The notes beneath the pieces were generated by a model. That model saw only the letters and a program-made list of their open reading frames with translations. It was not told where the DNA came from and ran no database searches. 64,000 nucleotides of DNA. It comes from Akkermansiaceae bacterium. Its GTDB lineage: Bacteria > Verrucomicrobiota > Verrucomicrobiia > Verrucomicrobiales > Akkermansiaceae. Within the stretch, counting starts at the first letter, position 1, and every line of letters starts with the position of its first letter. The position numbers and the translations under genes are program-made. Where the stretch lies: assembly GCA_015062055.1 (NCBI GenBank), contig SUVK01000003.1:1-64000 (forward strand), given 5' to 3'. This document shows positions 21,967-31,881 of the stretch, piece by piece.

Positions 21967-24900
21967 ATGGAAGGAAAGAAACCTCAAAATGAATTAATTA
22001 TTGGTTTGGGTGGTTGTGGTGGCCGCTCCATCAAGGAATTCCGCCGCACGGTAGAAATGCGTGCGAAAGATTACAAATATATCACCGATATAGGTACAAA
22101 GATAGATTATTTGTACATTGACTCCAATAATGATATTTTGGGTGCCAATGACTGGACGGTGTTCGGCAAGAATATCCGTTTGGAGCCTAATCAGATAATT
22201 GAACTGAAACAAAGCGGTGTTACTCCGGATATTGATGAAATTTCCTCTTATCCCAATGTTGAACCATGGATCGGTGATATTAAGGATAGCTTCCGCCAGC
22301 GTTCCAATGCCACCGATGATGAGAGCGTGCAAAGGACTCTGCAGACCATGCATGGCGCCGGGCAGTTGCGCCGTTATGGACGTGCTTTGTTCTCCATGCA
22401 TTCTGCCGCTGTTCGTACAACGCTCAGACAGAAAATAGATGATTTGGTGACCGGTAGAGATAATGAGGTGACATTCCGCATTTTCTGTACACTGGGTGGC
22501 GGTACCGGCAGTGGTAGCCTCATCGACATGATTACGCTGATTCAGTCTCTTTGTCAATCAATGGGAGTGAGAAGAAGTGTGATTGTGTATGCTTATGTTG
22601 CTGCTTCCAGGGCAGATGGCGCAAATGCCGGGTCGTTCTATGAGAATGAGTATTGCTCTTTGCGTGACTTGAATGCCTTGATGGTTGGTAGTTATCATCC
22701 CATGGTAACGGGAATGCCGTTTAACGATGCTCGAGATAGCGAGTTTAATTTGCCGACTCCTGTTAATCGCGTCTACATTTCATCGGATCTTGCTCCGGGT
22801 ACTCCTGAGTTGCGAGACCAAGTTAAGTCGGTAACGGCTGCTTGTTTTGACTCCATTGTATATGCTCATTCTTATCAAGACCCGAATTGCTTGAGAGCCA
22901 TTTCTGATGAAGACTTGGTAGATGTTACTCCAGGTGAGCCGAATAGCCGTGGCAGAATCGTGCGCAGCTATCGCTTTTCTGTGTTAGGCTCTCGCCGTTG
23001 GAGTGTACCTACTACGCAGATTCGCGAGTTGTTGAACTGCGAGACGGAGGTTCGCGTTTGGGATTCCTTGCTCCATGGTAATAAATTACCCGATGGTACA
23101 GAGCGTGATATAAGTGTGTTGGAAGGATTCCGTTTAGGATTTACGCAGACTGAAACATCAGATGAGCTTAAGAAACTTGAGGTAGAGTCTATCCAACAGA
23201 TTACAGCCCTGTACGAGGAAATAAAAACACAAAATCGCCGCGATGAACGCGTGCTGACCGATTTACGTGCCAAGGCAGAGGAATTCTTGGCCTCTTCCAA
23301 GAAACTGCATGCAGATCAAAATAGGAGAGTTCGCCTCATTGATTCTTATAAGAAATCTGTGAACACCATAGAGCGTTCTCTCTTGGAAGCTTTGGATAAT
23401 GTAATTACTTGGGACATCAAGCCCAGCGTATGGGGGCTCAAGGATGTACAGCGCTATTTGGCTGAGCTTCGCCGCTCTTTGATTAATTGGCATGAGGTCT
23501 ATGTGCCGAACTCCTCTCAGGAAGATATTGAAAAGGAGAGAGGTATTATCTGCGACATCATGCAAGAGCGCGAGGAGCAGTGGCTGAAACTGGGTGTGCT
23601 CACCATTCAATTTACTAAGTTGGATGAGCGTATGATTGAGGCTCAATATGCCGATTCCTGCAGCATGGTATTCAATGGCCTTAAGGAGTTCAAGCGGATG
23701 GTCCTCAGTGAGTTGATTAAGAAGATTGACGACATGATTCGCCGCATTGAAGCTTCTCTGAATACTCTTATCAGCGGTATTGAGAGCACACGCGCAAGCG
23801 CTGAACAGCTGGTTACGACCTTGTCTCATGAGTTGCAAGCTCATACTAGTGCTGCAAAAGCCCGTGGTATGCGCGATATGTATGCCTACGATGATAATAA
23901 TCTCAGGGCTATTCGTAACGCCATGGCTGAGCAGGATGACTTGCATGTGGAAGAAATGAAGAACTACACCGATGCTCTCAAGAAAGCCGTTGGTGATGGT
24001 GAACGTATGATTCTGTGCAACTCCAATACAGCGCAGCTTTTTGTCAATGATTTGCGTACCGGTATTTTGAATGAAACAATGGAGCGCATCCATGACAGAG
24101 CTGTGAATGTTGCTGCATTGCAGTCTGTTCTTGTGGGTAATATTATAGACCGTTTGGCACAGATTGGTACTGATGTGCCTGCTAACTGGGAGCATAACCT
24201 CGGGCCTCTTGTTGAGCAGTTTATGAGAGGAATGCCCATTAGTGCCGAAATTAACGGCAATGATGGTTTGCGTCAGCCCCAGGTTTCTCCGGCTGCTGCT
24301 ATTGTTGTCGGTCTGCCTGAAACTGCGCAGAATCCTGCCTTGCTCAACTGGCTTGAGCAAAAAATTCGGACTTCTCGCCCGAATACCTACATTATTCTCG
24401 GTGGCCGTATGGAGTTCTATAAACACCATAGCCCGGAGGAAATCCGCGTATTGTATGTGCCATACTGGATGCCCTGCCGCTTTGCCGGCGTGTCCTCCTA
24501 CGTGGAGGGTAGGTACCAGAGTACTCTGGAGGAAAACGATCGCGCCAAGATTTACTTCGCGAACTATGACGCTACCGGTGAAGATGGCAGCAGGTTCTTC
24601 AATCGCCCGGCTCTGACATTGGGCGGTGAGCCTGATGAGAGAAATATCAGCACTACGGAACTTATGTCGGAACTTTTCATTCGCGTGAAGGGTAAGGAAG
24701 AGCCCATGATCATGAAGACCACCAGAGGAGTCGAATTCGCTAGGGATGTAGACAAGTATGATGGTATTAATTACACTAATCCATATACTGAGACTCAGAT
24801 TCGCTTCCCCGGGCAGGCATATAAAAATGATATGATGAGAGCCTTGCGCATGGCCGTACGTGAATCGACTGAACCAGATTTGTATGTATCGATGACCCTC

Positions 24901-25023
24901 AAGGAAAAAGAAGCTGTTTATATGAAGTATAGCGATAAGCTGGCCGCTGAAGAACAAGGTTCGGAAGCGTGGTTGGAAGCTCGCGAAAAACGTGATTTGG
25001 TACGTAGATTGCTTGAGCTGTAA
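21967..25023 (+). CDS. Tubulin/FtsZ-like GTPase-domain protein (Tubulin_2-type) with central coiled coil
   Basis: NELIIGLGGCGGRSIKEFRR (T1-like), YLYIDSNNDILG, TLGGGTGSGSLIDM (GGGTGxG signature at 22492-22518). Confidence 0.82.
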   Translation: MEGKKPQNELIIGLGGCGGRSIKEFRRTVEMRAKDYKYITDIGTKIDYLYIDSNNDILGANDWTVFGKNIRLEPNQIIELKQSGVTPDIDEISSYPNVEPWIGDIKDSFRQRSNATDDESVQRTLQTMHGAGQLRRYGRALFSMHSAAVRTTLRQKIDDLVTGRDNEVTFRIFCTLGGGTGSGSLIDMITLIQSLCQSMGVRRSVIVYAYVAASRADGANAGSFYENEYCSLRDLNALMVGSYHPMVTGMPFNDARDSEFNLPTPVNRVYISSDLAPGTPELRDQVKSVTAACFDSIVYAHSYQDPNCLRAISDEDLVDVTPGEPNSRGRIVRSYRFSVLGSRRWSVPTTQIRELLNCETEVRVWDSLLHGNKLPDGTERDISVLEGFRLGFTQTETSDELKKLEVESIQQITALYEEIKTQNRRDERVLTDLRAKAEEFLASSKKLHADQNRRVRLIDSYKKSVNTIERSLLEALDNVITWDIKPSVWGLKDVQRYLAELRRSLINWHEVYVPNSSQEDIEKERGIICDIMQEREEQWLKLGVLTIQFTKLDERMIEAQYADSCSMVFNGLKEFKRMVLSELIKKIDDMIRRIEASLNTLISGIESTRASAEQLVTTLSHELQAHTSAAKARGMRDMYAYDDNNLRAIRNAMAEQDDLHVEEMKNYTDALKKAVGDGERMILCNSNTAQLFVNDLRTGILNETMERIHDRAVNVAALQSVLVGNIIDRLAQIGTDVPANWEHNLGPLVEQFMRGMPISAEINGNDGLRQPQVSPAAAIVVGLPETAQNPALLNWLEQKIRTSRPNTYIILGGRMEFYKHHSPEEIRVLYVPYWMPCRFAGVSSYVEGRYQSTLEENDRAKIYFANYDATGEDGSRFFNRPALTLGGEPDERNISTTELMSELFIRVKGKEEPMIMKTTRGVEFARDVDKYDGINYTNPYTETQIRFPGQAYKNDMMRALRMAVRESTEPDLYVSMTLKEKEAVYMKYSDKLAAEEQGSEAWLEAREKRDLVRRLLEL

Positions 25024-25044
25024 TAGCTGAATTAACTTAAAAAA

Positions 25045-25082
25045 GCCACCGGGTTGGGTTTGAGAGAGCCCGGCCCGGTGGT
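25045..25082 (+). other. Intercistronic hairpin between tubulin-like and OmpA-like genes
   Basis: CCACCGGG-ttGGG-tttgagagag-CCCgg-CCCGGTGG; no T-tract follows. Confidence 0.75.
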
Positions 25083-25116
25083 GCTGAAAATAAATCTCTC
25101 GATAGGAAGTGACGTT

Positions 25117-27498
25117 ATGGATCCTAAGCATAAAAGTTTGCTCATAAAAGTAGGAGGTGTTTTTGCTGCGCTGTTGGGATTAGCGTGGTGCTGTTCTGAT
25201 GATGGGGAGGAAGCTTACAATATAGATGCGGAGGTGTATAAAAAGATGGTAGTAGCCGAAGTTAATAAGGTTGTGAAAGCTGCATCGAAGCCCGTGAAAG
25301 CGCAATATGTTTATGATGCAGATGCTTTGTTGAGTCAATTGGAATCTTGCTTACGAGAAATAGAAAGTAAGTCTCGCGATTCTCAAGTGTTGGCAGAGGA
25401 AATTGAAGAATTGAATAATAAGCAACAGCCGGAAAATGTGGTGGTAGAATGCGGGGAAAAGCTTGCTCGCATTAAAGAGTTGAATAAAGAGTGCCTTGAG
25501 CTTCAGAACGAAGCTCAGAGTCTATATGACGAGGTTCTTAAAGAGTGGGAGACTAAGGCCAATGAACCCGACGAAACGTATGCTAATTATGCTATGGTCG
25601 AAAAAATCTGCGCCGAATTACCGAAGTATAAAGATGAGGCGATAGAACGGCGAAAACACGGTAAATCCCATTGGGAGGGGCGCCGTACCTACACTTGGAT
25701 TATTGAGAAACTGTATAAAGTGAAAGTGCCACGTGTCATATCGCAGATGAATAAGCGTAAAGCTGAGGTGGCGGATGCTAGGGCGTCTCGAGAGATGGTT
25801 ATCACCAACGAGAAGGTTGGCGAAGGTAAGCAGGCTAAGTTTATAGTAGATCATAACAAGCCGAAGATGGTGGAAATTGATACCACTTTGAATAAGATAA
25901 AAGAGTGCAAAGGTGGTAATGAATCCGTTGCTATGCCGGACGTAAAACCGGAGCCTAAGCCCTTGCCTCCGCCCGAGTTTAAACCCGATTTGGTGTTGAC
26001 GGCAACAGGCGATTTGGCTGACTCCTTGTTGAGTAGCTTGGTGACCCGCTGGCTTACGGAAAATCAAGCTAAGCCTGTGAACGGCTCTCGATTTGTCTGG
26101 GCTAAACGTAAAGGTAACTTGGAGCTCGAAGCAAATGTGCCGTCCGCATTACAAGGGACCGAGCCTGGCAAGTTGCGTATACGCATTATTCCTACGCAGA
26201 ATGCTGCTGATGCGTTTAAGTCCGTAGGAGCACAAGGTAACGCCAACTTGATGCTTACGGGAATTACTCCCGATAGAGCAATGTTGGTCACCTGGTTGCC
26301 GGACGGAATGAGACAAGAGCAGTTAGGTCGCGCGTTCAAGGCTCGCGTGTGTTACGATGCCTTGGTGTTCTTCCGTGGTGACCAGCTGCTTGACATGAAG
26401 ACCCCGTTGCGTTCTGCTACCATGAAGCAGCAGCCTTCAGTGTATTCTGTGAATGATGCTGCACGCACGGAGGCGGCTCAAGTGTTCGGTTTGATGCCTA
26501 ATACGCAAAAAGGCGATGTGCAGGAAAAACGCAACCTCTCCATGCGAGATTTGCGTAACGAGCATGCTAAAAAAATGATTTTCGGTGTGTGGCATAAAGA
26601 TGCCGCCGGAGCGTTGTCCTATAGCGATACTCCGACCATTTGTTATGCTGCCGGTTGGGAGAGTGAGGAAGCTTTCAAACATGTGCCCGGAGAGTACATG
26701 CCTAGCACTCAGGGGGTAGACCCCACTCCGGCCAACATAGCTACCGGGCGTTATGCTTATTCATACAGTATTTATGGATACCGCAGCACACGTGATACGG
26801 ATTCTCGCGCCTCTGCCTTGTCTGCAGACTTGCTGGCATTCATTGCCAATGCAGAGAATGCCGGTGTAACGCAAATTATAAGCGACGCCGGTTTTGTGCC
26901 GGTTGAGCTGGGTATGGATAACCTGAAGCGTGATAATGAGCTGACCCGAGATGACTTACCCATTCCCGTTCTGCTTAAGGCTATGGGCAAAGATGCCGAA
27001 AAGTTTGGCTATGATGTGGAAGAAGCCAATGAGAACAACTACTCCGTGTATGGAGTGCGCGTGCCCTTTGCCATCTATTTCGAGACGGGTAGTGACAAGA
27101 GCGAAGAAGGCCGTATCATGCTGGATGCGGATGCAGCCTATTATACCTCAACTCAGGCTTTTGCGCGTATACAAGAGCTGGTGAAGAACGAGCGCGCCGT
27201 TATTGTGGTGGTAGGCCATGCCGATATTCAGCATAGAGGGCTACTCATGGTGGATCAATCATCTTGGAAATCTAATTTGAATTTGTCTCAGAGACGTGCT
27301 TCTTTCTTGGGTGAAGAGTTAAAAAAGAAGTTCCCCGGCAGCAAGTTGCTGAGCCATGTCGCCATTGGTACCGGTTGGGCCCGCCCCGCATGCGATATCA
27401 GTCTTAACAAAGATACTGCGGCACAGGAAAACGAGTTGTCCCGCTGCCGTCGCGCAGAGGTCTTCATCATCTTCCCTGTGCCCGGGAGTGGTGAGTAA
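25117..27498 (+). CDS. Membrane/lipo-anchored coiled-coil protein with PBP-like middle domain and C-terminal OmpA-like domain
   Basis: LVLTATGDLADSLLSSLVTRWLTEN; FETGSDKSEEG...VIVVVGHADIQ...NLSQRRASFLGEEL...CRRAEVFIIF. Confidence 0.75.
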   Translation: MDPKHKSLLIKVGGVFAALLGLAWCCSDDGEEAYNIDAEVYKKMVVAEVNKVVKAASKPVKAQYVYDADALLSQLESCLREIESKSRDSQVLAEEIEELNNKQQPENVVVECGEKLARIKELNKECLELQNEAQSLYDEVLKEWETKANEPDETYANYAMVEKICAELPKYKDEAIERRKHGKSHWEGRRTYTWIIEKLYKVKVPRVISQMNKRKAEVADARASREMVITNEKVGEGKQAKFIVDHNKPKMVEIDTTLNKIKECKGGNESVAMPDVKPEPKPLPPPEFKPDLVLTATGDLADSLLSSLVTRWLTENQAKPVNGSRFVWAKRKGNLELEANVPSALQGTEPGKLRIRIIPTQNAADAFKSVGAQGNANLMLTGITPDRAMLVTWLPDGMRQEQLGRAFKARVCYDALVFFRGDQLLDMKTPLRSATMKQQPSVYSVNDAARTEAAQVFGLMPNTQKGDVQEKRNLSMRDLRNEHAKKMIFGVWHKDAAGALSYSDTPTICYAAGWESEEAFKHVPGEYMPSTQGVDPTPANIATGRYAYSYSIYGYRSTRDTDSRASALSADLLAFIANAENAGVTQIISDAGFVPVELGMDNLKRDNELTRDDLPIPVLLKAMGKDAEKFGYDVEEANENNYSVYGVRVPFAIYFETGSDKSEEGRIMLDADAAYYTSTQAFARIQELVKNERAVIVVVGHADIQHRGLLMVDQSSWKSNLNLSQRRASFLGEELKKKFPGSKLLSHVAIGTGWARPACDISLNKDTAAQENELSRCRRAEVFIIFPVPGSGE

Positions 27499-27530
27499 AA
27501 AGAAAACAAAACTTCTGCTATAAGAAGGCT

Positions 27531-29162
27531 GTGTTGGATACCCTATTGAACGAAGAGACGATACGCGCTATACTGTTGGCAATGTTGCTGACAGTTGGCG
27601 TGTTGACTCCTTTGCTGATATGGCGCGCCATGCTCAATTTGGAGAAAGAAGAGCGCGCGTTTAACTGTTGCAAAAAAAGAATTGAAAGATTAAAGGAAAG
27701 GACCGGCCATGACAAGGATCCATACCTTGAGCTGATGGCTGCTGCAGGGGATGACAACCCCATGAACTCATCTGCTGCGGTACAGCGTTATATTTATGGG
27801 GACAACGCAGAGCGTGAGTTAAACTCCGGCTACGCCTCAGACCGTTTGTATGCTATTATTGCTTCCGTAAGCACAAAAAACTTGGTCCGTAAAACACCCA
27901 GTTTGGGAGATTTGCACGAGTTGACCGTACAGCGTGAGCGTGGTGGAGTTTCTACAGCAACCTTTCGCGTATTGGCTCCGGGCATTTTGGTGATGGGTAT
28001 CTTGGGTACCTTGCTCGGCGTGCACAATAAGTTGGATAATATTACCGCTGAGGTTGGGGTGAGCGTTTTGGCTGATGCACTGATACCCGGTGCCTTGGCT
28101 GTATTCTTCACCGTGTTGGTGATGGTGTTGAGAGGCTGGTATAATAAAAAGCTTTCGTCGTTTATTTCTGATTTTGACGAATACACCCTGACAACCCTGC
28201 TGGTCTTTTTTCAATCGGAAACTCAGGATTCATCCAATGTCCGCAGCCTGATAAATGTGTTGCAAGCGGTGAAAGGTGGCAAGCAAACAATGGAGGATAT
28301 TTTGCATGGCGTCAAGAAATCCCACGAAGATGCTTGCGAAAGTGAAAAACTTTGCGCAGATTTGCTTTTGCAAACGCATGAGAACTTAACGGAGATGAGT
28401 ATCGTTTTCGGTACTGCCTTCGATAATCACGCGGTTCTGAATAAACTGCGTCAAGATACCGTGAAGGCGCTTTCTTCTTATGTGAGGCTCTGTCATGCAT
28501 ATGCCGGACAACTGGACCATATTCAGCAATGGATGAATAGGGCTGAAACCTTATTCAGCTATATTTATGAAGAAGTGGGGTATAAGGGGATGGTGTATAT
28601 ACATGGAATGCGCGGCTGGAAGATGAATTTGCAGCAGCTTAGAGATTCTGCTGCCAACATCGGCACCTACGTTGAGGATCAATTTTCCATGTCTGCCATA
28701 GATGAATCTGTGGTTAAATTGAAAAAGCTGGTTGTTTTCCTGAACTCCTTGCCGGATTCGGTGCAACGGTATAAACATAATGAAAGTGTTATCAACGCTG
28801 CGGATGATTTTATTGACAATAAAATTGCAGAGATGGCCGTCTTGGCAGAACAATTGCCGGACCTGTATGCAGAACAGGAACGCCGATTTGAAAAAGCAAA
28901 GCTGGGATGTAAAAAAGTCTTTGATACCTACCAGAGAATGCAGCAGGAGGTTATTGAAAAATTGCGAAATTATAATATTGCAATACGACACATGCAACAT
29001 GGTGGACGGAGTATTTATGCTTCGGGCTGGCGCGGTTTTGTACAACGCGTTAAAGACCGCATGATGAAATTGCGCTCCTTCTATAAAAAGCCTTGGGGGC
29101 TTGTTGTTGTGTTATTGGTGTGGTATTTATTGGTAGTATGGAACCTTTGGGTGCAGTTATGA
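27531..29162 (+). CDS. MotA/TolQ/ExbB (ZorA-like) protein 1, long coiled-coil tail, C-terminal TM
   Basis: TPSLGDLHELTVQRE...VMGILGTLLGVHNKL...LIPGALAVFFTVLVMVLRGWY. Confidence 0.75.
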   Translation: MLDTLLNEETIRAILLAMLLTVGVLTPLLIWRAMLNLEKEERAFNCCKKRIERLKERTGHDKDPYLELMAAAGDDNPMNSSAAVQRYIYGDNAERELNSGYASDRLYAIIASVSTKNLVRKTPSLGDLHELTVQRERGGVSTATFRVLAPGILVMGILGTLLGVHNKLDNITAEVGVSVLADALIPGALAVFFTVLVMVLRGWYNKKLSSFISDFDEYTLTTLLVFFQSETQDSSNVRSLINVLQAVKGGKQTMEDILHGVKKSHEDACESEKLCADLLLQTHENLTEMSIVFGTAFDNHAVLNKLRQDTVKALSSYVRLCHAYAGQLDHIQQWMNRAETLFSYIYEEVGYKGMVYIHGMRGWKMNLQQLRDSAANIGTYVEDQFSMSAIDESVVKLKKLVVFLNSLPDSVQRYKHNESVINAADDFIDNKIAEMAVLAEQLPDLYAEQERRFEKAKLGCKKVFDTYQRMQQEVIEKLRNYNIAIRHMQHGGRSIYASGWRGFVQRVKDRMMKLRSFYKKPWGLVVVLLVWYLLVVWNLWVQL

Positions 29163-30250
29163 GCAGACAGTTTCACGCAAGAAATATAAAAAAAAGTGCG
29201 GTATCAGGTTCCGGATTGCGTTTCGGGGGTATCGTTGCCCTTTGTTTGGTTCTTCTGTATACTGCACTGATTCTTTGGCATGTTCAATTGCAACAAAAGA
29301 TAACATCTATCATGAAATTCATCGGGCATTCTCAGATGATGTCCATCATGGTATTTTTGTTGATTATTATCGGCGGGGTTATGTTTGCGCTGAGCTGGAA
29401 ACGTATATCGTCTGAGTTGGCGGTGTTAAAAGAACGTCGAGATGAAAACTTGAGCAGGAATGCAAATCCCGAACAATGTTATACGTGGTTAAAGGAGCAC
29501 AAAAAAGAGCATACGCTCATCTATCGTCGTTTAGATGTTTTGCTGGCCGGACAGGTGAATACTCGTGGTGAAAAGAAATTATCGTCAATGTCAGATTTGC
29601 ATGAGATTACCCTGCAACGTGAGTTGAGTAATTGGGATTCTGCCGGCTTGAATACCATTATTTCCTTTTTGTTGATTTTGGGAATTTTAGGAACTTTAAC
29701 CGGTGTTCATGGGGTATTGGCTGCGGATGATTATGAGACTCTGTATGCTGATAAGTACGGTATAAAATTATTAAAACTGGCACCGGCATTAAGCCCGAGC
29801 GCCTTTGCCGTGCTGGGTACAGTATTGTTAATGATTTGTCGCGCTTGGTATTTACGCTTTGTCGATTCTTATTTGGGGCTTTTGGATGAAGTCACTATGA
29901 CCTCTATTTTGCCGTGCCTATCTCGCCCTCGGGGACAATCTATTTCTGACGGTTGGGATGAATTGACCAAAAATTTGAAAGGTATGGAGGCTCTGGAGGT
30001 GCCGGATTTTCCCGACGATTCAGAGCGCGAAGTAAGATGGAATGCTGTGCAAGTGGCCGGTAAGGTGGCAGAGGCTCAGGTGGCTCAATTAAAAGAGCTG
30101 CAAATTTCATCCGACCCCGAGGCCCCCTTACCCCCCAACCCGCCAACTCAGTTTTTAGCGAGCCACACCGTGCATTCTCGTCTTACCATGGAGCATATCA
30201 GGCGAGGGGAAGAATTGTGTGCAATGAATGAACGTAAACTCAAAGATTGA
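29159..30250 (+). CDS. MotA/TolQ/ExbB (ZorA-like) protein 2, short tail
   Basis: SSMSDLHEITLQRE...LILGILGTLTGVHGVL...LSPSAFAVLGTVLLMICRAWY; start overlaps previous stop (ATGA). Confidence 0.75.
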   Translation: MSRQFHARNIKKSAVSGSGLRFGGIVALCLVLLYTALILWHVQLQQKITSIMKFIGHSQMMSIMVFLLIIIGGVMFALSWKRISSELAVLKERRDENLSRNANPEQCYTWLKEHKKEHTLIYRRLDVLLAGQVNTRGEKKLSSMSDLHEITLQRELSNWDSAGLNTIISFLLILGILGTLTGVHGVLAADDYETLYADKYGIKLLKLAPALSPSAFAVLGTVLLMICRAWYLRFVDSYLGLLDEVTMTSILPCLSRPRGQSISDGWDELTKNLKGMEALEVPDFPDDSEREVRWNAVQVAGKVAEAQVAQLKELQISSDPEAPLPPNPPTQFLASHTVHSRLTMEHIRRGEELCAMNERKLKD

Positions 30251-30255
30251 TAAGT

Positions 30256-31872
30256 ATGCGAACTTTGATAACATTTTTTTTGCGCCTCTTGTTATTTTTG
30301 TTGCAATTAATGGTTGCAATCGCATTGTTGGCGCAAGTTTGTCGCGAAATGACCGGTGCTGATAGCTTGATATCTATTTTCAACAGGCCGTTGGGTGATT
30401 CAGCTCATTCCTTAATGGTGGTATGCGTGTTGTTGTTGTTGAGTTTGTACATCGGTTTTTTATCGGTGTGGAAAGCTTGGCGCAAGATAAACAAAGAGAG
30501 TATCAGTTTTGAACGCCGTCGCAAACATGATTTAAACAAGAAGAATTGGCCTTCTCTTAAGCAGAAGGCAACATCTTTAAAGCTGGAGGAGTCTTTGGCT
30601 GAAGATGCCGGTCTCTATGGGGCCGAGTCACATCACTTCGTGCGCTTTGCGTTAATTTTGAAGTCGATTAGTCATCCCGGAGGCCGTCTCCCGTCATTAA
30701 GTGACTTGCGCGCTTTGACTTATGCTACAGAAGCTGCTCGCAATCCCGTGTGGATGCTGCGTGTGGTGATTTCGGTATTGCTGATAATTGGTATTCTGGG
30801 TACCTTGGTGGGTGTGCATGCCGCTATTGATGGTGATACATTCAACATGGAAAAGCTGCCGATAGCTCTTATACCCAGTTCTATCGCTGTGACATTTACG
30901 GTTTTGTTGATTATATGTCGCGGCATGTACCGAAGAAGAGTGGAGGGATACATAGGCCGTTTGGACCGCCATACGGTGAGTTTTTATTTTCCTTTTTTCC
31001 GTCCTGCAGAGAAGAGCTCTGTGCAGCTGCAAGAAATTAATGAATCCCTTACTTCTTTCAGTAATAGCGTAAAGGGAATGTCCGAGTGCATTTCCGGTAT
31101 GGAGCAAATACGCAGACAATTAGTCGCATGTGGCGAGACGATTCGTGAGGTGCATGCCAAAATGTATGCGTGGCAACGGGAGTTGCCGATAGTTGATGCT
31201 GAATCTTACACGCGAGTGTTAGAGTCTATCCGCACCGGGTTTACAAAAACGCTTGATCTGAGAGACCGTCTTCTAGTTCAAATACAGGTTTTATCTGATA
31301 ACTTCGATAAAACCACATCCGAGCTGTTTAAGAAAAATTTTGCACAGTTTGTTCAGGCATCTAAGCCGTTTACTGCGGACATCGCAAAGATGCGGCAATA
31401 TGCAACTCAAATCCCGAACATGGATTCAGCTTCTCGAGAACGCATACAAGCTCGCTGGGTAACGGCAACAAGAATAGATCAGCACCTGCAAGATGTGGTG
31501 TTGCTGGGGAGCGATATCGCCCATAGCTTGAATGAATGTGTACTGCAGGCAGAAAACTCTGCCATTTTTGCCCGTAAAACGGCAGAGCTTTATACTGAGA
31601 TGAAGACCGATACGGAGCAGAACTTATCTTCTTTCCAGACATATCTCACGATGTTGAATAATATGTTTGGTGAGGCTAAACGAAATCTTGAAAGTCGAAT
31701 CCAATCTCTGGAAGATAATTGCGTGAAGAAAATACGTGGAATACGGGAGAGCCTGCAAGACCGCAACTCTCGTTATTCGAAAGAGCCTGCTGCGTATTGG
31801 TACGAAATCGTATTTATACTCCTCGTGTTGCTTTTACTGTCTTGGAATGTATCATTAACAATAGAAAATTGA
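30256..31872 (+). CDS. MotA/TolQ/ExbB (ZorA-like) protein 3, long tail, C-terminal TM
   Basis: LPSLSDLRALTYATE...LIIGILGTLVGVHAAI...LIPSSIAVTFTVLLIICRGMY. Confidence 0.75.
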   Translation: MRTLITFFLRLLLFLLQLMVAIALLAQVCREMTGADSLISIFNRPLGDSAHSLMVVCVLLLLSLYIGFLSVWKAWRKINKESISFERRRKHDLNKKNWPSLKQKATSLKLEESLAEDAGLYGAESHHFVRFALILKSISHPGGRLPSLSDLRALTYATEAARNPVWMLRVVISVLLIIGILGTLVGVHAAIDGDTFNMEKLPIALIPSSIAVTFTVLLIICRGMYRRRVEGYIGRLDRHTVSFYFPFFRPAEKSSVQLQEINESLTSFSNSVKGMSECISGMEQIRRQLVACGETIREVHAKMYAWQRELPIVDAESYTRVLESIRTGFTKTLDLRDRLLVQIQVLSDNFDKTTSELFKKNFAQFVQASKPFTADIAKMRQYATQIPNMDSASRERIQARWVTATRIDQHLQDVVLLGSDIAHSLNECVLQAENSAIFARKTAELYTEMKTDTEQNLSSFQTYLTMLNNMFGEAKRNLESRIQSLEDNCVKKIRGIRESLQDRNSRYSKEPAAYWYEIVFILLVLLLLSWNVSLTIEN

Positions 31873-31881
31873 TAATCGGTT

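Noticed and set aside
23263-25131. 622-aa minus-strand ORF opposite the tubulin-like gene
   Set aside because: No domain; the plus-strand frame carries clear tubulin motifs
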